Shown here piece by piece: positions 1 through 6,394 of a stretch of DNA of 12,141 nucleotides. The notes under the pieces are model-generated. The model did not search any database. It was not told the origin of the DNA and was given only the letters and a program-made list of their open reading frames with translations. Numbering within the stretch: the first letter of the stretch is position 1; each line of letters opens with the position of its first letter. Both the position numbers and the translations under genes were made by a program. Origin of the DNA: Actinomycetes bacterium (GTDB lineage Bacteria > Actinomycetota > Acidimicrobiia > Acidimicrobiales > Bog-793). The stretch covers positions 1 through 12,141 of the forward strand of contig JAKACF010000062.1 in assembly GCA_021821585.1 (NCBI GenBank). The letters are read 5' to 3'.

Positions 1-77
1 GCCGACAGGTGCTCGCCCGGCAGGCCGCCGACGAGGCGGCCCGGGCGATCCCGGAGCTACCGCCGACCGGCGCGTGA
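1..77 (+). CDS. 3' end of an unidentified upstream gene (partial)
   Basis: An open frame enters from the left edge (codons in phase with position 3) and ends at TGA 75-77, giving about 24 residues that finish ...ELPPTGA. The stop overlaps the GTG start of the next gene as GTGA, so the two are probably co-transcribed and translationally coupled. The visible residues are Ala/Arg/Glu-rich with no diagnostic motif. In mycobacteria the gene beside trmI is annotated as a RecB-family nuclease, but nothing in this fragment lets me assign that here. Confidence 0.6.
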   Translation, partial: RQVLARQAADEAARAIPELPPTGA

Positions 78-931
78 GCGGCGCCTCGCCGGACGCCGGA
101 GCGCCGGGCGCCGCCCCCGGAGCCGCCCCGGCGACGACCGGACGCGGCGCCCTGGCAGCGGGGGAGCGCGTGCTGCTCATCGACCCCAAGCAACGGCGCT
201 ACCTGATCCGGCTGGAGCCGGGGGGCCGGTTCCAGACCCACGCCGGCATCCTCGAGCACGACGACGTGATCGGCGCGCCCGAGGGCTGCGAGGCGCTGGC
301 GCGGCGCGGCGACGAGCTCGCGGCGCGGCGGTTCCTCGTGCTGCGGCCGACCCTGGCCGACCTCGTGCTCAAGATGCCCCGGGGTGCCCAGGTGATCTAC
401 CCGAAGGACCTCGGCGCCATCCTGCTCGCCGCCGATCTCTTCCCGGGTGCCCGCGTGCTCGAGGCAGGGGTCGGGTCGGGCGCCCTGTCCATGGCGGCGC
501 TGCGTGCCGGCTGCGTCGTGACCGGCTACGAGCTGCGCGAGGACTTCGCCGCCACCGCCCGCTCCAACGTGGCCGCCCTGCTCGGCGACGAGGCGCGCTA
601 CGAGGTACAGCTACGCGACGTCTACGAGGGGATCGACCCCGGCGGCTTCGACCGCATCCTGCTCGACCTGCCCGAGCCGTGGCGGGTGGTGCCCCACGCC
701 GAGGTGGCGCTCGTGCCCGGCGGGATCCTGTGCTGCTACCTGCCCGGCATCAACCAGACGGCGGAGCTGCGTGCCGCCCTCGACAAGGGGAGCTTCGGGC
801 TGGCCGAGACCTCCGAGGTGCTGCGGCGGACCTGGTACATCGAAGGCCGCTCGGTCCGCCCCGACCACCGGATGGTGGCCCATACGGGCTTCCTCACGAC
901 GGCCCGCCGGATCCTTCCCCGCGACGGATGA
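74..931 (+). CDS. trmI: tRNA (adenine-58-N1)-methyltransferase TrmI
   Basis: 285 aa. Class I SAM-dependent enzyme that methylates N1 of A58 in the tRNA T-loop, working as a tetramer in known homologues. After a low-complexity Ala/Gly/Pro leader of about 28 residues comes the small N-terminal beta domain with a THAGIL segment near 56-60. The Rossmann fold carries SAM motif I, EAGVGSG, at 130-136 and the following acidic E153. The TrmI signature DLPEPW lies at 198-203 and the family tail RPDHRMVAHTGFL at 262-274. The GTG start is chosen because it overlaps the upstream stop as GTGA; the first in-frame ATG lies far inside the protein. Being next to the proteasome genes matches Mycobacterium (Rv2118c). 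The flexible leader is longer than the folded domain needs. Confidence 0.93.
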   Translation: MSGASPDAGAPGAAPGAAPATTGRGALAAGERVLLIDPKQRRYLIRLEPGGRFQTHAGILEHDDVIGAPEGCEALARRGDELAARRFLVLRPTLADLVLKMPRGAQVIYPKDLGAILLAADLFPGARVLEAGVGSGALSMAALRAGCVVTGYELREDFAATARSNVAALLGDEARYEVQLRDVYEGIDPGGFDRILLDLPEPWRVVPHAEVALVPGGILCCYLPGINQTAELRAALDKGSFGLAETSEVLRRTWYIEGRSVRPDHRMVAHTGFLTTARRILPRDG

Positions 932-958
932 GGCGGTCCGCCCCGCGGGGCGGCCGCC
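932..958. terminator. Strong GC hairpin between convergent trmI and ferredoxin genes
   Basis: A perfect 16-base palindrome at 938-953 (centre CGCG) is extended by GGCGG 932-936 pairing with CCGCC 954-958, leaving only T937 bulged. It begins one base after the trmI stop and ends seven bases before the ferredoxin stop. This is the right place for a bidirectional terminator. There is no T-tract on either side, so intrinsic termination is inferred only from position and stem strength. Confidence 0.5.
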
Positions 959-964
959 GGACGC

Positions 965-1201
965 TCAGGAGCGCTCGATGAAGATGCACTCCCCGGGGCA
1001 TTCCTCCGCCGCCTCGGCCACGGCGTCCTCCATGCCCTCGGGGACGTCGACGATGCCGGCGGCGCCACCCGGGTCGCTCATCACCTTGTCGCCGTCCTTG
1101 ACGTAGGCGAGGCCGTCGTCGCGAAGGGTGAAGACGCTCGGGCAGATCTCCTCGCAGAGGCCGTCCCCGGTGCACAGATCCTGGTCGATCCAGACCTTCA
1201 T
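965..1201 (-). CDS. Small ferredoxin, single Fe-S cluster
   Basis: 78 aa electron carrier. The sequence opens MKVWIDQDLC and has cysteines at C10, C16, C20, C68 and C72, with CPSVF after the first group and CP at 68-69. The spacing is C10-x2-D13-x2-C16 with distal C68-P, so an aspartate sits where a [4Fe-4S] ferredoxin would have its second cysteine. This matches the [3Fe-4S]/Asp-ligated pattern of Pyrococcus furiosus ferredoxin, which has the same C-x2-D-x2-C layout. The ATG at 1199-1201 is preceded by a leaderless-type -10. The redox partner (perhaps a cytochrome P450 or oxidoreductase elsewhere) is unknown. The gene is divergent from arc and convergent with trmI, and no proteasome function is evident. 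Confidence 0.88.
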   Translation of the reverse strand: MKVWIDQDLCTGDGLCEEICPSVFTLRDDGLAYVKDGDKVMSDPGGAAGIVDVPEGMEDAVAEAAEECPGECIFIERS

Positions 1202-1207
1202 GGCAGC

Positions 1208-1213
1208 AGCGTA
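1208..1213 (-). promoter_or_regulatory. -10 element of the ferredoxin gene (leaderless type)
   Basis: Read on the minus strand this is TACGCT, followed by exactly 6 nt and then the ATG. This geometry puts the transcription start at the start codon. No convincing -35 box is visible, and no Shine-Dalgarno could fit. Confidence 0.55.
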
Positions 1214-1284
1214 GCCCACGGTCCCGGCCGTTCCAGCCCTCGCGGGCGCACGGCGGCGGCGCGCTGGCGGTGCGGGGCGCGGTG

Positions 1285-1290
1285 TAGGGT
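1285..1290 (+). promoter_or_regulatory. -10 element upstream of arc
   Basis: TAGGGT, followed by 6 nt and a GTG at 1297. The predicted transcript would start at or near 1297, leaving a leader of about 49 nt before the arc ATG. No clear -35 box is seen. Confidence 0.5.
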
Positions 1291-1296
1291 CCGCCC

Positions 1297-1338
1297 GTGG
1301 GGCCCGGCGCCGCGGCGGGCGTCCGCGCAAGGAGGTGA
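1297..1338 (+). CDS. Candidate leaderless 13-codon leader ORF before arc
   Basis: A GTG placed exactly 6 nt after the TAGGGT -10 opens a 13-codon frame (MGPGAAAGVRARR) ending at TGA 1336-1338. The stop lies inside the arc Shine-Dalgarno, and the arc ATG follows 7 nt later, a layout suited to termination and re-initiation. Leaderless short ORFs of this kind are known in mycobacteria. The peptide has no recognisable motif. Whether it is translated cannot be seen from sequence, and a non-coding leader is the alternative. Confidence 0.35.
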   Translation: MGPGAAAGVRARR

Positions 1339-1340
1339 TC
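1329..1340 (+). promoter_or_regulatory. Perfect extended Shine-Dalgarno of arc
   Basis: AAGGAGGTGATC is complementary along all 12 bases to the usual 16S rRNA 3' tail. The GGAGG core ends 10 nt before the ATG at 1346, which fixes the arc start. Confidence 0.85.
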
Positions 1341-1345
1341 CGAGC

Positions 1346-3076
1346 ATGGACGAGCAGGAGCTCGAAGGTCTCCGTTCTCGAGTCGAGGCGGCCGAGGAAG
1401 AGGTGGACGAGCTGCGCCACCGCCTCTCCGAGGCGCCGCAGCGCGTGCGGGTGCTCGAGGAGCGCCTGCTCGAGGTGAAGGGCCAGCTGGCGCACGCCCT
1501 GTCGCAGAACGAGAAGCTCACCTTCACCCTCCAGCAGGCAAAGGAGAACGTCGCCGCCCTGCGAGACGAGGTCGACAAGCTCACCCGCCCGCCCAGCGCC
1601 TACGGGACGTTCCTGCAGCGAAACGAGGACGACACCGTCGACGTGTTCGCCGGCGGCCGGAAGATGCGCGTCGCCCTCCACCCGGCACTCGAGCACGAGC
1701 CGCTCGAGCGCGGCCAGGAGGTCGTGCTCAACGAGTCGTTCAACGTGGTGCTGGCGCGCCAGGCGGAGCAGACCGGCGAGGTCGTGACGATCGCCGAGGT
1801 GCTCGAGGACGGTCGCCGGGCGCTCGTCGTCGGGCGGGGCGACGAGGAGCGGGTCGCCGAGCTCGCCGAGACGCTGCGCGGCACGAAGCTGCGGGCAGGC
1901 GACAGCGTCCTCATGGACATCCGCACCCAGCTCGTCCTCGAGAAGCTGCCACGGCCCGAGATCGAGGAGGTCATCCTCGAGGAGGTGCCCGACGTGAGCT
2001 ACGCCGACATCGGCGGCCTCGACGGGCAGATCGAGGCGATCACCGACGCCGTCGAGCTGCCGTTCCTGCACCGCGAGCTGTTCGCCGAGCACCAGCTGCC
2101 GGCACCGAAGGGCATCCTCCTGTACGGGCCGCCAGGCTGCGGCAAGACGCTCATCGCGAAGGCCGTCGCCAACTCGCTGGCGAAGAAGGTGGGTGAGCGC
2201 ACCGGCAACACCAACGTGCGCAGCTACTTCCTCAACATCAAGGGCCCGGAGCTGCTCAACAAGTACGTCGGCGAGACCGAGCGCCAGATCCGCCTCGTGT
2301 TCCAGCGGGCTCGGGAGAAGGCCGAGGAGGGGGTCCCGGTCATCGTGTTCTTCGACGAGATGGACTCGCTGTTCCGCACCCGGGGCACCGGCATCAGCTC
2401 CGACATGGAGTCGACGATCGTGCCCCAGCTGCTTGCCGAGATCGACGGCGTCGAGACGCTGCGCGACGTCATCGTGATCGGCGCCTCGAACCGCGAGGAC
2501 CTGATCGACCCGGCCATCCTGCGACCCGGCCGCCTGGACGTGAAGATCAAGATCGAGCGCCCCGACGCCGTCGCCGCCCAGCAGATCTTCGCCCGCTACC
2601 TCGTGCCGGACCTACCGCTCGACGCCGGCGAGGTCGGCTCGCTCGGCGGGGGCGACCCGGCGAAGGCGGTCACCTCCATGATCGAGACGACCGTCGCCGA
2701 GATGTACCGGGCCGACGAGGACAACCAGTTCCTCGAGGTGACCTACCAGAACGGCGACAAGGAGGTCCTCTACTTCAAGGACTTCTCGTCGGGGGCGATG
2801 ATCGAGAACATCGTCCGGCGGGCGAAGAAGCTGGCCATCAAGCGGCAGCTCGCCCGCGAGGGCCGCGGCATCCGCCTCTCCGACCTGATCGAGTCGACGA
2901 AGCAGGAGTACAAGGAGAACGAGGACCTGCCCAACACGACGAACCCGGACGACTGGGCCAAGATCTCGGGCAAGAAGGGCGAGCGGATCGTGTACGTCCG
3001 CACGATCTTCAACCGCGGCGAGGAGGTCCGGGGGGGTCGCGCCATCGAGCGGGTGGGCACCGGCCAGTACCTGTAA
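1346..3076 (+). CDS. arc: Proteasome-associated AAA ATPase ARC/Mpa
   Basis: 576 aa hexameric unfoldase that captures pupylated proteins and threads them into the 20S proteasome. Residues about 1-80 are a Glu/Arg/Leu-rich coiled coil (the Pup-binding arm in the family), and about 85-205 form the tandem OB region. The AAA module has Walker A GPPGCGKT 261-268, a pore-loop region KYVGE 306-310, Walker B VIVFFDEMD 332-340, sensor GASN 379-382 and an arginine-finger segment RPGR 393-396. A short insert around 463-480 fits the beta-grasp element known in Mpa. The C-terminus is GQYL, the penultimate-Tyr tail that docks on the PrcA ring. Mycobacterial Mpa is somewhat longer (about 609 aa). The gene stands alone between its own promoter and that of dop. 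Confidence 0.97.
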   Translation: MDEQELEGLRSRVEAAEEEVDELRHRLSEAPQRVRVLEERLLEVKGQLAHALSQNEKLTFTLQQAKENVAALRDEVDKLTRPPSAYGTFLQRNEDDTVDVFAGGRKMRVALHPALEHEPLERGQEVVLNESFNVVLARQAEQTGEVVTIAEVLEDGRRALVVGRGDEERVAELAETLRGTKLRAGDSVLMDIRTQLVLEKLPRPEIEEVILEEVPDVSYADIGGLDGQIEAITDAVELPFLHRELFAEHQLPAPKGILLYGPPGCGKTLIAKAVANSLAKKVGERTGNTNVRSYFLNIKGPELLNKYVGETERQIRLVFQRAREKAEEGVPVIVFFDEMDSLFRTRGTGISSDMESTIVPQLLAEIDGVETLRDVIVIGASNREDLIDPAILRPGRLDVKIKIERPDAVAAQQIFARYLVPDLPLDAGEVGSLGGGDPAKAVTSMIETTVAEMYRADEDNQFLEVTYQNGDKEVLYFKDFSSGAMIENIVRRAKKLAIKRQLAREGRGIRLSDLIESTKQEYKENEDLPNTTNPDDWAKISGKKGERIVYVRTIFNRGEEVRGGRAIERVGTGQYL

Positions 3077-3099
3077 GGGGCGCGCCCTGCCGCAACCGA

Positions 3100-3115
3100 G
3101 GCCGCAACTGCGGCC
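3100..3115 (+). other. Small inverted repeat between arc and dop
   Basis: GGCCGC, a 4-nt AACT loop and GCGGCC form a perfect 6-bp stem 23 nt after the arc stop. No T-run follows. It could slow or stop transcription out of arc, but such stems are common in DNA this GC-rich. Confidence 0.25.
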
Positions 3116-3152
3116 GCCGCCCGGGCGCCGCGGAGCTGCCGGGCGCGTCCGC

Positions 3153-3158
3153 TAGCGT
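3153..3158 (+). promoter_or_regulatory. -10 element of dop-pup (leaderless type)
   Basis: TAGCGT followed by 7 nt and the dop ATG. There is no Shine-Dalgarno in the CCCTGCC between them, so a leaderless dop transcript is likely. Confidence 0.55.
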
Positions 3159-3165
3159 CCCTGCC

Positions 3166-4653
3166 ATGGCGATCGCCAAGGTCTACGGCATCGAGACCGA
3201 GTACGGCATCCAGGCGGTCGGCCCCCGCGAGCAGAACCCGACCGGCGCCGCGTCCGTCCTCGTCAACGCCTACGCCAGCGAGCGCGCCGGGGCCGTGTCG
3301 TGGGACTTCGACGACGAGACCCCGGGGGCCGACGCCCGCGGGTACGTGCGGGAGACCGGTGGCGCCCCGGAGGTGGAGCGCCACCTGGCGAACACGGTGC
3401 TCACGAACGGCGCCCGCTTCTACGTCGACCACGCCCATCCCGAGTACTCGACGCCGGAATGCTCGTCGCCGCGCCAGCTCCTCGTGCACGACCGGGCCGG
3501 CGAGCTCGTGCTGCAGCGGGCGATGACCGCCGCCCGCCAGCTGCTGCCTGCCGGCGAGGAGATCGTCGTCTACAAGAACAACTCCGACGGCAAGGGCAAC
3601 TCGTACGGGTGCCACGAGAACTACCTCGTCGACCGCACCGTGCCCTTCCCGGTGCTCGCCCGGCGGATCTGCGCCCACCTCGTCACCCGCCAGATCTACA
3701 CGGGCGCCGGGAAGGTCGGCTGCGAGGAGGAGGGCCGGACGTCGGCCGCCTTCGAGGTGAGCCAGCGGGCGGACTTCTTCGAGGAGGAGATCGGCCTCGA
3801 GACGACGCTCAAGCGGCCGATCGTCAACACCCGGGACGAGCCCCACTCCGACGCCACCCGGTACCGCCGGCTGCACGTGATCACCGGCGACGCGAACCTC
3901 TCGGAGGTGGCCACCTTCCTCAAGGTGGGCGTCACCGGTCTGCTGCTGCTGCTGGTCGAGGACGACGCCTTCGGCGAGCGCGAGCTGGTCCTCGCCCAAC
4001 CGGTGCGGGCCATCCACGACATCGCCCACGACCCGACCCTTCGGACGACGGTCGAGCTCGTCGACGGGAGCCGCCTGACGGCGCTCGACCTGCAATGGGA
4101 GCTGTACGGCCTCGCCGCCAAGTACGCCGACGAGCGCGGCCTCGAGGCCGTCGGGTCCGATGCCGAGGGCCGCCTCGTGCTCGAGCGGTGGGAGCGCGTC
4201 CTTGCCGGCCTCGAGGCCGACCCGAGCACGCTCTCCGACCAGCTCGACTGGGTCGCGAAGTACGAGCTGATCGACGCGTACTGCGCCCGCCACGGCTGCG
4301 ACCTCGACGACGCCCGGGTCGGCGCCCTGGACCTCCAGTACCACGACCTTCGGCCGCAGCGCTCGGTGTACCAGCGGCTCGGCCTGGAGCGGCTCGTGAG
4401 CGACGAGGAGGTGGCGGCTGCCGTCCACGACGCCCCGACCACCACGCGCGCCTACTTCCGAGGTGAGTGCTTGAAGCGGTTCGCGCCCTCTATCGTTGCG
4501 GCGAACTGGGACTCGATCGTGTTCGACCTCGGCGGCGATCCGCTACGGCGCGTGCCCATGATGGAGCCCCTGAGAGGAACGGCCGAGGTGGTCGGTACGC
4601 TGTTCGAGCACTGCAGTAGTCCCGACGAGCTGCTCCGGCGGCTCGGCGGTTAG
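3166..4653 (+). CDS. dop: Pup deamidase/depupylase Dop
   Basis: 495 aa, close to the 500-odd of mycobacterial Dop. It converts the C-terminal Gln of Pup to Glu and also removes Pup from substrates, in an ATP-binding glutamine-synthetase-like fold. The N-terminus IETEYGI supplies the conserved glutamate E10. FYVDHAHPEYSTPE near 85-98 contains D88, equivalent to the family's catalytic Asp. YKNNSDGKGNSYGCHENYL lies at 136-154, followed by NTRDEPH and RRLHVITGDANLSE. The roughly 45-residue stretch between the N-terminal strand and VDHAHPEYS (about 30-75) corresponds to the Dop loop that PafA lacks, and the C-terminus has the Dop-type WDSIVFDLGGDPLRRVPMMEPLRGT. Position just before pup supports Dop over PafA. 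The ATG follows a leaderless -10. Confidence 0.96.
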   Translation: MAIAKVYGIETEYGIQAVGPREQNPTGAASVLVNAYASERAGAVSWDFDDETPGADARGYVRETGGAPEVERHLANTVLTNGARFYVDHAHPEYSTPECSSPRQLLVHDRAGELVLQRAMTAARQLLPAGEEIVVYKNNSDGKGNSYGCHENYLVDRTVPFPVLARRICAHLVTRQIYTGAGKVGCEEEGRTSAAFEVSQRADFFEEEIGLETTLKRPIVNTRDEPHSDATRYRRLHVITGDANLSEVATFLKVGVTGLLLLLVEDDAFGERELVLAQPVRAIHDIAHDPTLRTTVELVDGSRLTALDLQWELYGLAAKYADERGLEAVGSDAEGRLVLERWERVLAGLEADPSTLSDQLDWVAKYELIDAYCARHGCDLDDARVGALDLQYHDLRPQRSVYQRLGLERLVSDEEVAAAVHDAPTTTRAYFRGECLKRFAPSIVAANWDSIVFDLGGDPLRRVPMMEPLRGTAEVVGTLFEHCSSPDELLRRLGG

Positions 4654-4659
4654 GGGAGG
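4653..4659 (+). promoter_or_regulatory. Shine-Dalgarno of pup
   Basis: GGGGAGG begins on the last base of the dop stop codon and ends 7 nt before the pup ATG. Only 13 nt separate the two genes, so pup is the second cistron of dop-pup. Confidence 0.8.
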
Positions 4660-4666
4660 CGAGCAC

Positions 4667-4864
4667 ATGGCCGAACGAGAGCTGAAGCGGCGGACGGCAC
4701 CCAGCCGCGAGGCGCCCGAGGTCGAGGAGGAGGCGCCCGCCTCGACGGACAAGGCCGAGAAGCTCAAGGCCGAGCTCGACGACCTCCTCGACGAGATCGA
4801 CGAGGTCCTCGAGGACAACGCCGAGGAGTTCGTCCGCAACTACGTGCAGAAGGGCGGCCAGTAG
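4667..4864 (+). CDS. pup: Prokaryotic ubiquitin-like protein Pup
   Basis: 65 aa, one residue longer than mycobacterial Pup. Pup is the protein tag attached through its C-terminal residue to substrate lysines. The N-terminal 28 residues are charged and disordered in character; their first part is threaded by ARC to start unfolding. The central and C-terminal part, about 29-60, carries the family hallmark LLDEIDEVLEDNAEEFVRNYVQKGG, given here only as positions 39-64. It ends in GGQ, so Dop must deamidate it to GGE before PafA can use it. There are several lysines (8, 30, 33, 35, 62), so Pup could itself be pupylated. A strong Shine-Dalgarno and the short spacing after dop favour high co-expression. 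Confidence 0.98.
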   Translation: MAERELKRRTAPSREAPEVEEEAPASTDKAEKLKAELDDLLDEIDEVLEDNAEEFVRNYVQKGGQ

Positions 4865-4892
4865 CGCCGGCACCGGTCGGTCACCGGGACAC

Positions 4893-4898
4893 TAGGGT
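4893..4898 (+). promoter_or_regulatory. -10 element of prcB-prcA
   Basis: TAGGGT followed by 9 nt and the prcB ATG at 4908. A start about 7 nt after the -10 would leave only a 2-3 nt leader. No Shine-Dalgarno is present in the gap. It lies in the 43-nt spacer after pup, so the core protease can be transcribed apart from dop-pup. Confidence 0.5.
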
Positions 4899-4907
4899 GA
4901 CCACACG

Positions 4908-5717
4908 ATGAGCCTCTACCTCTTCGCGCCAGCGGACGACCCCGGTCCGAGCTTCGCCGACCTGTGGCGTCGCGTCCGGCCCGAGCCGGTGCTCGGGCCG
5001 CCGGGCGAGCCGCTCGCCGTGCCGCACGCCACGACCATCGTCGCCGTGCGCTACGCCGGCGGCGTCGTCATGGCGGGCGACCGGCGGGCGACCGAGGGCG
5101 TGAGCATCGCCCACCGTGGCATCGAGAAGGTGTTCCCGGCCGACCGGTTCTCGGCCGTGGCGATCGCCGGCGCCGCCGGCCCGGCACTCGAGATGGTCCG
5201 CCTGTTCCAGACCCAGCTCGAGCACTACGAGAAGGTGGAGGGGGCGGTCCTCAGCCTGGAGGGCAAGGCGAACCAGCTCGCCCAGATGGTCCGGGCGCAC
5301 CTGCCGATGGCCTTCCAGGGCCTCGCCGTCGTCCCGCTGTTCGCCGGCTGGGACGAGCGGCGGCGGGTGGGACGGATCTTCACCTACGACGTGACCGGCG
5401 GGCGCTACGAGGAGCTGGACTTCCACGCCACCGGCTCGGGCGGGCGGGACGCGAAGACGACGATCAAGCTCGGCTACCGCGAGCAGATGACCCGTGCCGA
5501 GGCCGTGGAGCTCGCCGTGCGGGCCCTGTGGGAGGCGGCCGACGAGGACGCGGCCACCGGCGGGCCGGACCCGCTGCGGGGGATCTACCCGATCGTGGCG
5601 GTGATCGACGAGGACGGCTTCGAACGCCTTGCCGAGGCCGACGTGGCGAGCCGGTTCCAGGCGATCCTCGCCACCCGGGAACGTGCGGGCGGCGTCACCG
5701 GAGGAGACCTGTCATGA
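4908..5717 (+). CDS. prcB: Proteasome subunit beta PrcB (with propeptide)
   Basis: 269 aa precursor of the catalytic 20S subunit, an N-terminal-nucleophile threonine protease. The mature chain begins at T42 (TTIVAV), leaving a 41-residue propeptide, shorter than the 57-65 of Mycobacterium and Rhodococcus. Numbering from T42 as Thr1, the catalytic D17 (in AGDRRAT) and K33 (in GIEKVF) are in place, and the SGxxxAK-type segment GSGGRDAKT and DEDAATGGPD follow. The residue just before Thr1 is Ala, not the usual Gly. Homology to mycobacterial PrcB runs through LEHYEKVEG and GIYPIVAVIDEDG. The stop overlaps the prcA start as ATGA. Confidence 0.96.
   Translation: MSLYLFAPADDPGPSFADLWRRVRPEPVLGPPGEPLAVPHATTIVAVRYAGGVVMAGDRRATEGVSIAHRGIEKVFPADRFSAVAIAGAAGPALEMVRLFQTQLEHYEKVEGAVLSLEGKANQLAQMVRAHLPMAFQGLAVVPLFAGWDERRRVGRIFTYDVTGGRYEELDFHATGSGGRDAKTTIKLGYREQMTRAEAVELAVRALWEAADEDAATGGPDPLRGIYPIVAVIDEDGFERLAEADVASRFQAILATRERAGGVTGGDLS
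5700..5706 (+). promoter_or_regulatory. Shine-Dalgarno of prcA, inside prcB
   Basis: GGAGGAG lies 7 nt before the ATG at 5714 and selects it over the ATG two codons later. The site is within the last codons of prcB. Confidence 0.75.
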
Positions 5718-6394
5718 CCATGCCCTACTACGTGGCACCAGAGCAGGTCATGAAGGACAGGGCGGAGTACGCCCAGAAGAACGTCGCCCGCGGCCGGGGA
5801 GTCGTCGCCGTGGCCTTCGACGAGGGCATCCTGATCGTCGCCGAGAACCCGTCGCGGACGCTCCACAAGATCAGCGAGATCTACGACCGGGTCGCGTTCG
5901 CCGGGGTCGGCAAGTACAACGAGTTCGACCAGCTGCGGGTCGCCGGCATCCGCCACGCCGACACCAAGGGGTATGCCTACTCCCGCGACGACGTCGACGC
6001 CCGGTCGCTCGCCAACCTGTACGCCCAGTACCTCGGCCAGGTGTTCACCCACGAGATGAAGCCGCTCGAGGTCGAGATCCTCCTCGCCGAGCTCGGCCTG
6101 GAGGCCGGCGAGAGCCGGCTGTACCACATCGCCTACGACGGGACGGTGGTCGACGAGCAACGCCGTGCCGTGATCGGCGGGGAGGCCGACGCCGTCGAGG
6201 GCCGCCTCGAGGAGGCCTTCGAGGAGGGCTGGTCGCTCACCGCGGCGCTCAGCGCCTGCGTCGGGGCGCTGGCAGGGCCCGATCGGTCGCTGGGGGCGGA
6301 CGACCTCGAGGTGGGGGTGCTGGCCCGTACGAACGGACGCCGGGCGTTCCGCCGCATCGGTCGCGACGAGCTCAGCGAGCTCCTCGCCACCTGA
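5714..6394 (+). CDS. prcA: Proteasome subunit alpha PrcA
   Basis: 226 aa non-catalytic ring subunit that caps the 20S barrel, gates entry and provides the pockets for the ARC C-terminal tail. The N-terminus MTMPYYVAPEQVMKDRAEYAQK matches the gating peptide and first helix of mycobacterial PrcA, and is followed by RGVVAVAF, VAENPSRTLHKISEIYDRV, GKYNEFDQLR, DTKGYAYSRDDV and the late ARTNGRRAFRRI. The start is set by the 4-nt ATGA overlap with prcB and its Shine-Dalgarno; the ATG two codons later is possible but less well placed. The protein stops soon after FRRIGRDELSELLAT and lacks the acidic/serine-rich tail of mycobacterial PrcA. Its last 23 bases overlap a gene on the opposite strand. Confidence 0.96.
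   Translation: MTMPYYVAPEQVMKDRAEYAQKNVARGRGVVAVAFDEGILIVAENPSRTLHKISEIYDRVAFAGVGKYNEFDQLRVAGIRHADTKGYAYSRDDVDARSLANLYAQYLGQVFTHEMKPLEVEILLAELGLEAGESRLYHIAYDGTVVDEQRRAVIGGEADAVEGRLEEAFEEGWSLTAALSACVGALAGPDRSLGADDLEVGVLARTNGRRAFRRIGRDELSELLAT

Noticed and set aside
1202..2092. Extension of the ferredoxin frame upstream to about 375 codons
   Set aside because: The extension runs through the complement of arc with no motif, and the ATG at 1199-1201 has a well-placed -10. The conserved ferredoxin begins at MKVW.
2770..4428. Long minus-strand open frame (552 codons) opposite dop
   Set aside because: It mirrors the dop codon pattern, has no recognisable motif, and is rich in Val/Leu/Gly/Arg/Asp as expected for the complement of high-GC third positions. 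Dop on the plus strand is unambiguous.
4487..4497. TATCGT in the 3' part of dop as an internal promoter
   Set aside because: There is no start codon at a suitable distance, and pup has its own strong Shine-Dalgarno 13 nt after dop.
4964..5713. Extended start for prcA within prcB (476-codon frame)
   Set aside because: The extra part is Arg/Gly/Pro-rich shadow of prcB. The ATG at 5714 has a Shine-Dalgarno, an ATGA overlap and the conserved PrcA gating N-terminus.
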